From Dechloromonas denitrificans (GTDB lineage Bacteria; Pseudomonadota; Gammaproteobacteria; Burkholderiales; Rhodocyclaceae), in assembly GCF_001551835.1 (NCBI RefSeq), contig NZ_LODL01000007.1, forward strand, positions 110,628 to 174,627: 64,000 bases of DNA. The letters are read 5' to 3'. The notes under the pieces were generated by a model. That model had not been told where the DNA came from, ran no database searches, and saw nothing but the letters and a program-made list of their open reading frames with translations. The position numbers were made by a program, and so were the translations under genes. Below, one piece after another: positions 56,573 to 64,000 of this stretch; within the stretch, counting starts at the first letter, position 1; the number at the start of each line of letters is the position of its first letter.

Positions 56573-56628
56573 GTCATTCCCGCCGAAGCGGGAATCCAGA
56601 AAAACTGGGCTCCCGTCACAGCGGGAGC
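56573..56628. repeat. REP/dRS3-like palindromic repeat pair
   Basis: GTCATTCCCGC-CGAA-GCGGGAATCCAG forms a perfect 8-bp hairpin (56576-56595), followed by a second hairpin GCTCCCG-N6-CGGGAGC (56609-56628). The ATTCCCGC/GCGGGAAT unit is the same kind as the dispersed palindromes of Neisseria (dRS3) and other betaproteobacteria. It sits in the ndk-rlmN gap and may act as an mRNA stabiliser or terminator. Confidence 0.8.
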
Positions 56629-56642
56629 AACGGATATTTGAA

Positions 56643-57071
56643 TCAACGACCGGAGAAAACGTTCATGCCCGGGAAGAAGAAGCCGATTTCAACAGCAGCG
56701 GTTTCCGGGGCGTCAGAGCCGTGCACGGCGTTGGCGTCGATCGATTCGGCGAAGTCGGCGCGAATGGTGCCAGCGGCAGCTTCCTTCGGGTTGGTGGCGC
56801 CCATCAGTTCGCGGTTCTTGGCGATGGCGTTTTCACCTTCGAGCACCTGGATCATCACCGGGCCGGAGATCATGAAGGAAACCAGATCCTTGAAGAAGGG
56901 GCGTGCCTTGTGCACAGCGTAGAACTGGCCAGCTTCCTGCTCGGACAACCAAGCCATCTTGGAGGCAACGACCTTCAGGCCATTGGATTCGAAACGGGAG
57001 TAGATCTTGCCGATAACGTTCTTGGCAACAGCGTCAGGTTTGATGATGGAGAGGGTGCGTTCGATAGCCAT
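56643..57071 (-). CDS. ndk: Nucleoside diphosphate kinase
   Basis: 142-aa enzyme that equalises nucleoside triphosphates using a phospho-histidine. [18 protein letters not shown] opens the fold, and the catalytic His lies in [12 protein letters not shown]. Length and sequence are canonical. A palindromic repeat separates it from rlmN. Confidence 0.99.
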   Translation of the reverse strand: MAIERTLSIIKPDAVAKNVIGKIYSRFESNGLKVVASKMAWLSEQEAGQFYAVHKARPFFKDLVSFMISGPVMIQVLEGENAIAKNRELMGATNPKEAAAGTIRADFAESIDANAVHGSDAPETAAVEIGFFFPGMNVFSGR

Positions 57072-57143
57072 TTAATTGCTCCGCAAAAGCTAGTCAGTTG
57101 AAAAACGGGCAATTTTAGCAGATAAGCAGCGGAAAAACCCGGC

Positions 57144-57830
57144 TCACTGGCTGGCAGTTTTGGCACTTTCCACCGCCAGCAAAGGCTCGCGCAAGCTGGC
57201 AAAATTTCTCGGCGCCACATATTGCAACAACTCCTTGCCATCGCCATCGACCACGATATCCAGCCCCTGCTGCGGGTAGAGCAGATGGGTCCGCTTTTCC
57301 GAAACGACCAGGCGTTCGCCAGGCTGACCGAATCGCTGGACCACCGTCGCTTCATCAAGATTGACCGTCGGAATGACGCTGATTGCCCTGACCGGCATCT
57401 GCTCGGCCAGCGCCAGATCATCCGGATGCAAGGTGATCTTGCGCGTCATGCTTTCCATATGCTTGGCCTTGAGCGCCCGTTCGCGCATCTCGGAAACAGC
57501 CTCTTTCGTGATGTCGACCGTAACAATCACCTTGGCCAGCACAAAGCCGAGTGGCACCTGGGCGTAATACCCTTCCAGCGTGCCGACCTCATTCGGCTCG
57601 GCGATGATGGCGACCTCGATTTCAGACCCCAGGCGCTGGCGCACCTCGCCCAGCGTACTCACCCCCGGTTGCAGTCCGAACACAGTACTCCCCCCCTGCC
57701 CATCCAGCGCGATTTGCCAAGGCAGATTGCTGTTCGGATCAACCCCTTCCTGCTTGCCGGTGGCCGGCAAAAGAAACGGCACGATCAAGGCAACAAGGAC
57801 AAAGGCAATCAGGTATAGGGCGAATTTCAT
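57144..57830 (-). CDS. Membrane-anchored protein of unknown function
   Basis: 228-aa protein with one N-terminal helix (MKFALYLIAFVLVALIVPFL) and a long soluble part with no recognised motif. The segment STVFGLQPGVSTLGEVRQRLG resembles a folding unit of envelope proteins, and VDGDGKELLQYVAP ends the domain. I start at ATG 57830, ahead of the hydrophobic helix; the frame opens at 57932. It precedes ndk by 72 bp in the same direction. Probably periplasmic; no function assigned. Confidence 0.8.
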   Translation of the reverse strand: MKFALYLIAFVLVALIVPFLLPATGKQEGVDPNSNLPWQIALDGQGGSTVFGLQPGVSTLGEVRQRLGSEIEVAIIAEPNEVGTLEGYYAQVPLGFVLAKVIVTVDITKEAVSEMRERALKAKHMESMTRKITLHPDDLALAEQMPVRAISVIPTVNLDEATVVQRFGQPGERLVVSEKRTHLLYPQQGLDIVVDGDGKELLQYVAPRNFASLREPLLAVESAKTASQ

Positions 57831-57888
57831 GGCGGGGTCAGCATTCAGGGAGGCGGCCGATTGTGCCACAGCCCTCCTCCATGAAAGG

Positions 57889-57920
57889 AAAAAGCCGCGC
57901 CCGGTTACCCGGAGCGCGGC
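57889..57920 (-). terminator. Terminator of the dct transcript
   Basis: Long GC stem GCCGCGC-CCGG/CCCGG-A-GCGCGGC (57894-57920) with a short loop, followed on the minus strand by TTTTTCC. It lies 22 bp beyond the dctM stop. Confidence 0.88.
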
Positions 57921-57941
57921 CCCAATCGGCAATCGCCGTAT

Positions 57942-59225
57942 TTACAGCATGCCCAACTGCTGCGGCAGCCAGAGCGAGAGGCCCGGCCAGTAGGTAACCA
58001 CGACCAGGAAGCCGAGCATCGACAGCAACCATGGCCAGACGGCGACGGTCAGCTCGGTAATGCCCATCTTGGTGATCCCGGAGGCGACATAGAGATTCAG
58101 GCCAACCGGCGGGTGACACATGCCGACTTCCATATTTACCACCATCAGGATACCGAAGTGCACCGGATGGATACCCAAGGCCACGGCAACCGGGAACAGG
58201 ATGGGTGCGAAGATCAGCACGATCGACGACGGCTCCATGAAGTTGCCGGCCAGCAGCAGAATGACGTTCACCGCCAGCAGGAAGGTAATCATGCCCAGCC
58301 CGTTGCCCAGCATCCAGTCGGCTAGCGCCTGCGGGATGTTCTCATTGGTCATGATGAACGAGAACAGCACGGCATTGGTGATGATGTAGAGCAGCATCGC
58401 CGACATGTTGGCCGAGTTGAGCAGCACCTTCGGCACATCCTTCAGGCCCAGGTCGCGGTAAATGAAAACTGCACAAATAAAGGCGTACACCGCAGACATT
58501 GCCGCCGCTTCAGTCGGCGTGAAGATGCCGGTATAGATCCCGCCCATCACCACGACGATCAGCAGCAGCCCCCAGACCGAGGCACGGAAGGATTTCCAGC
58601 GCTCACCCCAGGTCGCCTTCGGCTGCCGCGGGTAATCAAATTTCTTGGCGCGATACCAGGTCACCCCACCCAGCGTTGCCGCCAACGCCAGACCCGGAAT
58701 CACCCCGGCCATGAACAGCGCACCGACCGAGGTATTGGTCGCCACCGAGTACATCACCATGACGATGGACGGCGGAATCAGAATGCCGAGCGCCCCCGAA
58801 GTAGCAATCACCCCGGCCCCGAACTTGTTCGGGAAGCCCGCCTTGACCATGGCTGGCAGCAGGATGGAACCGATCGCAACGACGGTCGCCGGGCTGGAGC
58901 CGGAAACTGCGGCGAACAGCGCACAGGCCAGCACCCCGGCCAGACCGAGGCCGCCATACCAGTGACCGACCATCGACGTGGCGAAATTGATCATCCGTTT
59001 CGCCACCCCGCCATGGGTCAGGAAATTGCCGGCCAGGATGAAGAACGGAATGGCCATGATCTCGAACTTCTCGATCCCCGTAAACAGCTTGAGTGCGACC
59101 GATTCGAGCGGCACCTGGGTCATCGTGAACAGGAAGGTCAGCACCGTCAGGCCGAGCGAAATCGAGATCGGCATGCCGGTCAGCATGAGGATGGCCAGCA
59201 GGCCGAAAATCACCATGGCGTTCAT
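57942..59225 (-). CDS. dctM: TRAP transporter large permease DctM
   Basis: 427-aa large membrane subunit of a TRAP C4-dicarboxylate transporter, with twelve or so helices. The opening MVIFGLLAILMLTGMPISISLGL, the GSSPATVVAIGSILLPAMVKAGFP segment and PPSIVMVMYSVATNTSVGALFMAG are classic DctM. Its ATG overlaps the dctQ stop by 4 bp. Confidence 0.97.
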   Translation of the reverse strand: MNAMVIFGLLAILMLTGMPISISLGLTVLTFLFTMTQVPLESVALKLFTGIEKFEIMAIPFFILAGNFLTHGGVAKRMINFATSMVGHWYGGLGLAGVLACALFAAVSGSSPATVVAIGSILLPAMVKAGFPNKFGAGVIATSGALGILIPPSIVMVMYSVATNTSVGALFMAGVIPGLALAATLGGVTWYRAKKFDYPRQPKATWGERWKSFRASVWGLLLIVVVMGGIYTGIFTPTEAAAMSAVYAFICAVFIYRDLGLKDVPKVLLNSANMSAMLLYIITNAVLFSFIMTNENIPQALADWMLGNGLGMITFLLAVNVILLLAGNFMEPSSIVLIFAPILFPVAVALGIHPVHFGILMVVNMEVGMCHPPVGLNLYVASGITKMGITELTVAVWPWLLSMLGFLVVVTYWPGLSLWLPQQLGML

Positions 59226-60001
59226 TGCTGGCCCCCATTCTTGTCATTGTCGCGACGTTCATTCTGCCGACGCTCGTTTTCCTGAGCCTGGGCGTCGCCA
59301 TGACGACGATCGTCACCACTACGCCGATCGCCAACCATCGGGTGCTTCAGGTCATGCATGTGCAGGTTGTCGTCCATGCCATAAAGATTGACATCGACCG
59401 GCGGCTTTTCATCTTCCAGACCATCAACATGACCATGGTCGTGGTGCGGCAGCTCGCCCGTTTTCAAAAAGCCCCAAGTCACCTGCAGGAAGCGGAAGCA
59501 CATCAGCGAGGAACCAAGCGGAATGGCGCTATAGACCATCCAGGTCGGCCACTCGAGGTCAGGCGTCGTCGGTCCTTCGTAGTTATCGCCCGTATCGATG
59601 CCAAGCATCTGGAAAATGGCGTAATGCGCCCCGTTTTCCCAGACGAAATGCGCCCCCAGCGAAGCGACGACACCGGTAAACAAGGCGCCAGCCAGCAAGC
59701 CGAAAACGATGAACTTGCCGCGCATGCCGTCATCGAGACGATTGATCAGCACATCGACGCCAACGTGGATGCCGGTCCGCACGCCATAGGCAGCACCGAA
59801 CTTGGCCATCCAGACGAACATGATGATGCAGAGCTCTTGAGCCCAGCCGAAATTGAGCGTCAGCAACCAGTCCTGCAGCCCGGGAATATCCACCCCGGCC
59901 ATATAACGGTGCACGACGGAAACGAAGATAATCAGCGTGGCCGCTCCCATCAGGAAGGTGACCAGCAACTCTTCTAGGTGATTCAACGCTTTGTTGATCA
60001 T
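59222..60001 (-). CDS. dctQ: TRAP transporter small permease DctQ with charged tail
   Basis: 259-aa small membrane subunit. Four helices lie in residues ~10-180, with VVHRYMAGVDIPGLQDW and WAQELCIIMFVWMAKFGAAYGVRTGIHVGVDV typical of the family. Residues 182-259 form an unusual tail, first His/Asp-rich (PHHDHGHVDG) then packed with Arg/Asp/Glu/Asn (DRRSGDDRRHGDAQ, NERRQNERRDND). Common DctQ proteins end near residue 180-220, so this tail is an addition. It overlaps dctM by 4 bp. Confidence 0.93.
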   Translation of the reverse strand: MINKALNHLEELLVTFLMGAATLIIFVSVVHRYMAGVDIPGLQDWLLTLNFGWAQELCIIMFVWMAKFGAAYGVRTGIHVGVDVLINRLDDGMRGKFIVFGLLAGALFTGVVASLGAHFVWENGAHYAIFQMLGIDTGDNYEGPTTPDLEWPTWMVYSAIPLGSSLMCFRFLQVTWGFLKTGELPHHDHGHVDGLEDEKPPVDVNLYGMDDNLHMHDLKHPMVGDRRSGDDRRHGDAQAQENERRQNERRDNDKNGGQQ

Positions 60002-60021
60002 GATGAGTTCCCCCGGTGTAC

Positions 60022-60043
60022 CTCGGGGGCCGCAACCCCCGAG
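60022..60043. other. Intercistronic hairpin between dctP and dctQ
   Basis: Perfect 8-bp stem CTCGGGGG/CCCCCGAG with a 6-nt loop and no T-run. Such hairpins commonly protect the 3' end of the binding-protein mRNA so that DctP is made in excess of the permeases. Confidence 0.7.
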
Positions 60044-60062
60044 TTATTGTTGCTGCTGCGAA

Positions 60063-61067
60063 TTACAGGCTATCCGGCTTGAAGCCGATATCCTTGTAGA
60101 CCGCCTGGATCACTTCCTTGCCAACACGACTTTCCATTTTCTGATGCACCGGCACCAGCGCCTTCTTGAAGGCCAGGCGCTCTTCCTTGGTCGGCACATA
60201 AACCGTGGTCTTGCCGCTCTTCTTCACGGCTTCCAGGGAGCTTTCGTTCTCGACCTTGGCGATCTGGTTGGCGTAACGGGTCGCCTGCTCCATCGCATCA
60301 CCCAACTGGGTGCGGATATCGGCCGGCAGGCCATCCCAGAACTTCTTGTTCACGATCACGGCATAACCCAGGTAACCATGCTCGGTCAGCGTCAGATGCT
60401 TCTGCACTTCGTGCATCTTCTGCGTGTAGAGGTTGGAAATCGGGTTTTCGGTACCGTCGACCACCCCGGTCTGCAGCGCCTGGTAGACCTCGGAGAATGC
60501 CATTACCTGCGGCAGGCCGCCGAGCGCGCGCACTTCTTCTTCCAGTACCTTGGAGGACTGGATGCGCAGCTTCTTGCCCTTGAGGTCGGCCGGCGACTTG
60601 ATCGGGGAATTCAACGAGAAGGACTTGAAGCCGTTATCCCAGTAAGCCAGGCCACGAATGCCCTTCGGCTCCAGCTTGCTGAGCAACTGCTTGCCGACCG
60701 GCCCGTTGGTCACCTTGCGCAGATCGTCGTAGCTGCCGAAGATAAATGGCAGGTCGAAGACCTCGAATTCCTTGACGCCGAGCGGGCCGAACTTGGCCAG
60801 CGACGGAGCAAGCATCTGGACGGCGCCCAACTGCAGCGCTTCCATTTCTTCCTTGTCCTTGTACAGCGTCGAGTTGGCGTACACCTCGACCTTGACCTTG
60901 CCACCGGTCAACTCGGCTGCCTTCTTGGCAAACATTTCGGCGGCCTTGCCCTTGGGCGTATCGGCGGCCACGACATGGCTGAACTTGATCACAATCGGCT
61001 GCTGAGCATAAGCAGTCAACGACAGCGCACCGACCAGCAAACCAACCAAAAGCTTGGAAACTTTCAT
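60063..61067 (-). CDS. dctP: TRAP transporter solute-binding protein DctP
   Basis: 334-aa periplasmic binding protein. The signal peptide (MKVSKLLVGLLVGALSLTAYA) is followed by IVIKFSHVVAADTPKGKAA, the conserved arginine motif KKLRIQSSKV, and FSEVYQALQTGVVDGTENPISN, all typical of C4-dicarboxylate DctP. A strong GGAGGAGAAAA site precedes the ATG. It heads the dctPQM unit, with a palindromic operator ~85 bp upstream. Confidence 0.97.
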   Translation of the reverse strand: MKVSKLLVGLLVGALSLTAYAQQPIVIKFSHVVAADTPKGKAAEMFAKKAAELTGGKVKVEVYANSTLYKDKEEMEALQLGAVQMLAPSLAKFGPLGVKEFEVFDLPFIFGSYDDLRKVTNGPVGKQLLSKLEPKGIRGLAYWDNGFKSFSLNSPIKSPADLKGKKLRIQSSKVLEEEVRALGGLPQVMAFSEVYQALQTGVVDGTENPISNLYTQKMHEVQKHLTLTEHGYLGYAVIVNKKFWDGLPADIRTQLGDAMEQATRYANQIAKVENESSLEAVKKSGKTTVYVPTKEERLAFKKALVPVHQKMESRVGKEVIQAVYKDIGFKPDSL

Positions 61068-61123
61068 TTTTTCTCCTCCGGAAATTGAGCCATCAAAATT
61101 TCTTTTACGGCTGGATGAAATTA

Positions 61124-61165
61124 TTACGAAAGACGTAACTGCCGCGTATTGTGGTTAACCACAGT
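61124..61165 (-). promoter_or_regulatory. Operator region of dctPQM
   Basis: A 14-bp perfect palindrome TGTGGTTAACCACA (61150-61163) within ATTGTGG-TTAA-CCACAGT, the same design as the site before dctA. A second inverted repeat TTACG-N5-CGTAA (61124-61138) lies between it and the gene. Probably bound by the response regulator that pairs with the neighbouring sensor kinase. Confidence 0.6.
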
Positions 61166-61203
61166 ACAAATCCGATTTGATCCTTTACGCCGCCCCAAAA
61201 AGA

Positions 61204-61230
61204 AAAACCGCCGGACCAGCCGGCGGTTTT
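61204..61230 (-). terminator. Terminator of dctA
   Basis: Perfect hairpin AAAACCGCCGG-ACCAG-CCGGCGGTTTT; T-run follows on the minus strand, 22 bp beyond the dctA stop. Confidence 0.9.
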
Positions 61231-61251
61231 CAATGGGCAAACTGCTTGCGC

Positions 61252-62601
61252 TTAGTGATGCTCGAGAATCGGGCGCGGGCTATGCGGGATCGGTGGCTCC
61301 TGCGCATCATCCAGCACCAACTCGGGAAAATCGGCTTCGTCCTGGGTCTCGTTGTTCAACACAGCCTTCAGCTTCTCGGTATCGAGCGCCTTGCACCACT
61401 TGGCAACGACCAAGGTTGCAACGCTGTTGCCGATGAAGTTGGTCAGCGCTCGGGCTTCCGACATGAAGCGGTCGATCCCCAGGATCAGCGCCAGACCGGC
61501 CACCGGCACCGTACCGACCGCGGAGAGCGTCGCCGCCAGTACGATAAAGCCGCTACCGGTCACACCGGCCGCACCTTTCGACGTCAGCAGCAGGATCACC
61601 AGCAGCGTGATCTGATGTTGCAGATCGAGCGGGGTATTGGTGGCCTGGGCGATGAAGACTGCCGCCATCGTCAGATAGATCGAGGTGCCGTCAAGATTGA
61701 AGGAGTAACCGGTCGGCACGACCAGACCGACGACCGACTTCTCGGCCCCGGCATTTTCCATCTTGGCCATCAGGCGCGGCAGGGCAGATTCCGAAGAGGA
61801 AGTACCGAGCACCAGGAACAGCTCTTCCTTGATGTACTTGATCAATTTCCAGATCGAGAAGCCGTGTACCGCAGCAATGCTGCCCAGCACGGCAAAAATG
61901 AAGATCACACAGGTCAGATAGAAGGCACCCATCAGGCTTGCCAACTGCGTCAGGCTGCCGACACCATGCTTGCCGATGGTGTAGGCCATGGCACCGAAAG
62001 CACCGATCGGAGCAACCTTCATGATCACGCCAACGATACCGAACAGCACGTGCGACAGCTTTTCGATCAATTCGAAGACCGGCTTGCCGCGCTCGCCGAA
62101 GGCATGCATCGAATAACCGAAGAGGATCGAGAAGAACAGCACCTGCAGCATGTCACCCTTGGCAAAGGCATCGACGACGCTGGTCGGAATAATGTTCATC
62201 AGGAAGTCGGCGGTCGACTGCATCTGACCGGGTTGGGCATACTTGGCGATACCCTTGGTGTCGAGCGAAGCCGGATCGACGTTCATGCCAACCCCTGGCG
62301 CCCAGACGTTAACCACGATCAAACCGATAATCAGCGCGATGGTACTGACCACTTCAAAATACAGAACAGCCAGACCGCCGGTCTTACCGACCTTCTTCAT
62401 GTCTTCCATGCCGGCGATGCCGACGACGATGGTGCAGAAAATGATCGGGGCGATGATCATCTTGATCAGCTTGATGAAACCATCGCCCAGCGGCTTCATG
62501 GCCGCACCGGTTTCCGGATAGAAATGCCCGAGCGACACGCCGATGGCAATCGCCAGCAGCACCTGCACGTACAGGCTCTTGAACAACCCTCTTTTGGCCA
62601 T
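61252..62601 (-). CDS. dctA: C4-dicarboxylate/proton symporter DctA
   Basis: 449-aa DAACS-family importer of succinate, fumarate and malate in the inner membrane. Family signatures are [33 protein letters not shown] (serine-rich hairpin), [22 protein letters not shown] and the second hairpin [22 protein letters not shown]-terminal tail [19 protein letters not shown]. Next to dctPQM, this gives the cell two C4-dicarboxylate systems of different energetics and affinity. Confidence 0.97.
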   Translation of the reverse strand: MAKRGLFKSLYVQVLLAIAIGVSLGHFYPETGAAMKPLGDGFIKLIKMIIAPIIFCTIVVGIAGMEDMKKVGKTGGLAVLYFEVVSTIALIIGLIVVNVWAPGVGMNVDPASLDTKGIAKYAQPGQMQSTADFLMNIIPTSVVDAFAKGDMLQVLFFSILFGYSMHAFGERGKPVFELIEKLSHVLFGIVGVIMKVAPIGAFGAMAYTIGKHGVGSLTQLASLMGAFYLTCVIFIFAVLGSIAAVHGFSIWKLIKYIKEELFLVLGTSSSESALPRLMAKMENAGAEKSVVGLVVPTGYSFNLDGTSIYLTMAAVFIAQATNTPLDLQHQITLLVILLLTSKGAAGVTGSGFIVLAATLSAVGTVPVAGLALILGIDRFMSEARALTNFIGNSVATLVVAKWCKALDTEKLKAVLNNETQDEADFPELVLDDAQEPPIPHSPRPILEHH

Positions 62602-62684
62602 AAAACCGGCTCCTTTGGTGATGATTTATTGAAAACTAATTGATAAAACGGCCGGAAGTATCGTTTTGTCACCACGCCTTCGCC

Positions 62685-62717
62685 ATTGTGGATATCCGAA
62701 TTGTGGATACCCACAAT
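62685..62717. promoter_or_regulatory. Operator between dctA and the sensor kinase gene
   Basis: ATTGTGG-ATAC-CCACAAT (62700-62717) is a perfect inverted repeat. A half-site ATTGTGGATA also occurs at 62685, exactly 15 bp before. The same ATTGTGG-N4-CCACA motif stands before dctP. It lies in the 154-bp gap between divergent dctA and kinase genes. Confidence 0.65.
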
Positions 62718-62755
62718 GGTCAGCCGCGAAATAACGTGAGGTAACATTTGTCGCC

Positions 62756-64000
62756 ATGACCCGGATGCCTAAATTGCGGAGTTCGTCCGCCCTCCATTTG
62801 CGCTGGCTGCTCGCCTTACCCAAACTGGGCATCGTGCTCCTGATCGCGGCCCTGCTCTCGCTGCTCTGGCTGCTCCACCTCAACGAAGTTGACGAAGAGC
62901 GCACCAGCCTGATCAAGGATGTCCTCTGGCTTGAGCAAAACCTCCGCTTTCACCTGAACGGCAACGAAGAACAGCTCCAGCAACTGGCGGTAGACATGGC
63001 AACCCTGGCCGACGAAAAGCGGATCTTTCGCCTGCGCGCCGGCCACCTGCTGAAAAACAACCCTGAAATAACGCAAATTCTCTGGTTCGACCCACAGCGC
63101 AAGCTGATCGACGCCCTGCCCGGCACGACGCTGCCAGAACACGAAATCGAGTCATTTGGCCCGGTCGTCACCGAAAAAGCCTTTGAAATGGCACGCCGGC
63201 TTGGCAAACAGGTCTACAGCGAACCTTTTTTTCTCGAAGGCAACCGTGCCTTTGTCGAGCTGTTCGTTCCGATCTACCGGGAAAGGGAATTCAACGGCAT
63301 GCTGGTTTCAGTACTGCCGCTCGACACCCTGCTCGACAACCTGGTCCCCTGGTGGTTCACGGAGAAATACAAGGTCGTCATCATCGATGACAACGAAATC
63401 CAGTACGCCGCAAAAACCCATATCGAAGGACTCGGCAACCAGACTTACGAAATCCCCTTCGACCCGCCCGGCTATGGCCTGAAACTGCGTATCGTCAGTT
63501 ACCAAAGCAGCACCAATCCACTACAACGCCTGCTCACCATTGCCATCGTCGCGCTGGCCGCCGGCGTCTTCTGGAGTCTGTGGATGGTTCGCGACCTGAT
63601 GAAAAAGCGCTCGCAGGCTGAAGAAGCGCTGCGCGCCGAACACGCCTTCCGTACCGCGATGGAGAATTCGCTAACCGTCGGCATGCGGGCCCGCGACCTG
63701 AAGGGCAAGGTCGTCTACGTCAATCCAGCGTTCTGCAAAATGACCGGCTTCAGCAGCGATGAACTGGTCAACAGTACGCCACCGATGGCCTACTGGGCGC
63801 CGGAGCAGATTGATGAGTCCTACGCCATGCACCAGGCCGTTCTGGCTGGCGAAGCGCCAGTCGACGGCTTCGAGATGATCTTCATGCGCAAGAATGGCGA
63901 ACGCTTCCATGCCCTGGTCTATGAAGCCAAGCTGATTGACGGCAATGGCCAGCATACCGGCTGGATGGCCTCGGTACTCGATATCACCGAGCGCAAACGG
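62756..64000 (+). CDS. DctS-like sensor histidine kinase (3' end cut by window edge)
   Basis: Open frame of 415 codons from ATG 62756 to the right edge, with no stop. Two membrane helices (~17-38 and ~258-278) enclose a ~220-residue periplasmic domain (WFDPQRKLIDALPGT, PFFLEGNRAFVELFVPIYRE), the layout of C4-dicarboxylate sensors. A PAS domain starts near residue 295 (AMENSLTVGMRARDLKGKVVYVNPAFCKMTGF) and ends at DITERKR. The kinase core would follow outside. Divergent from dctA, so a DctS/DctB role is likely; the PAS domain favours DctS of the DctSR type. Confidence 0.88.
   Translation, partial: MTRMPKLRSSSALHLRWLLALPKLGIVLLIAALLSLLWLLHLNEVDEERTSLIKDVLWLEQNLRFHLNGNEEQLQQLAVDMATLADEKRIFRLRAGHLLKNNPEITQILWFDPQRKLIDALPGTTLPEHEIESFGPVVTEKAFEMARRLGKQVYSEPFFLEGNRAFVELFVPIYREREFNGMLVSVLPLDTLLDNLVPWWFTEKYKVVIIDDNEIQYAAKTHIEGLGNQTYEIPFDPPGYGLKLRIVSYQSSTNPLQRLLTIAIVALAAGVFWSLWMVRDLMKKRSQAEEALRAEHAFRTAMENSLTVGMRARDLKGKVVYVNPAFCKMTGFSSDELVNSTPPMAYWAPEQIDESYAMHQAVLAGEAPVDGFEMIFMRKNGERFHALVYEAKLIDGNGQHTGWMASVLDITERKR

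Noticed and set aside
62602..62755. Sigma-54 promoter for dctA
   Set aside because: I looked for TGGCAC-N5-TTGC on both strands in the gap and found no acceptable match.

Overview
The window is chromosomal DNA from a GC-rich, Gram-negative betaproteobacterium. Gene content and order suggest Rhodocyclales (Dechloromonas/Azonexus-like): the hisZ-DUF2065-hflC-hflK-hflX-hfq-der-bamB-yfgM-hisS-ispG-rodZ-pilF-rlmN-ndk chain, two phasins, several cyclic-di-GMP proteins and C4-dicarboxylate uptake. This placement is inferred from gene content only. No insertion sequence, prophage or CRISPR array is visible.

Layout. 1-9.98 kb: a high-affinity potassium locus, all on the minus strand. In transcription order it holds a 30-aa membrane protein, kdpF, kdpA, kdpB, kdpC, a TorF-type porin, an EIIA(Ntr)-type PTS protein, a 27-aa membrane protein, a 99-aa protein of unknown function, a zinc-ribbon protein, corA and kdpD (cut by the left edge). 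10-17 kb: phasin, pirin, a LysR regulator divergent from a TSUP permease, an MFS exporter, an FAD dehydrogenase and a 41-aa basic protein. 17-23.3 kb: a probable alanine-use operon (dadA-ridA-agcS-alr) with a sigma-54-type promoter, divergent from a TyrR/PhhR-like sigma-54 activator. 23.3-38.2 kb: second phasin, a cytosolic trypsin-like protease, pbpC, two diguanylate-cyclase-type proteins, transporters, rlmB, hemerythrin and HDOD proteins. 38.2-41.7 kb: rnr facing away from a tRNA-Leu(CAG), followed by a decayed tandem copy of that tRNA locus. 41.7-57.8 kb: a long minus-strand housekeeping chain from ndk down to purA. 57.9-64 kb: dctM, dctQ, dctP and dctA, then a divergent DctS-like sensor kinase cut by the right edge.

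How the parts work together. The Kdp pump, its sensor KdpD, a CorA cation channel, a porin and a PTS EIIA protein form one ion-homeostasis neighbourhood; EIIA(Ntr) is known to touch KdpD in E. coli, so a locus-encoded copy is suggestive. The alanine operon couples uptake (AgcS), racemisation (Alr), oxidation (DadA) and imine detoxification (RidA). The two dicarboxylate transport systems share an ATTGTGG-N4-CCACAAT operator, which also lies upstream of the sensor kinase, so the sequence itself hints at one regulon. Both phasin genes carry CTGC-N3-GCAG-like sites that resemble PhaR operators.

Two genuine genes run off the window edges (kdpD at the left, the DctS-like kinase at the right). Most long ORFs opposite the annotated genes are shadows caused by high GC content.
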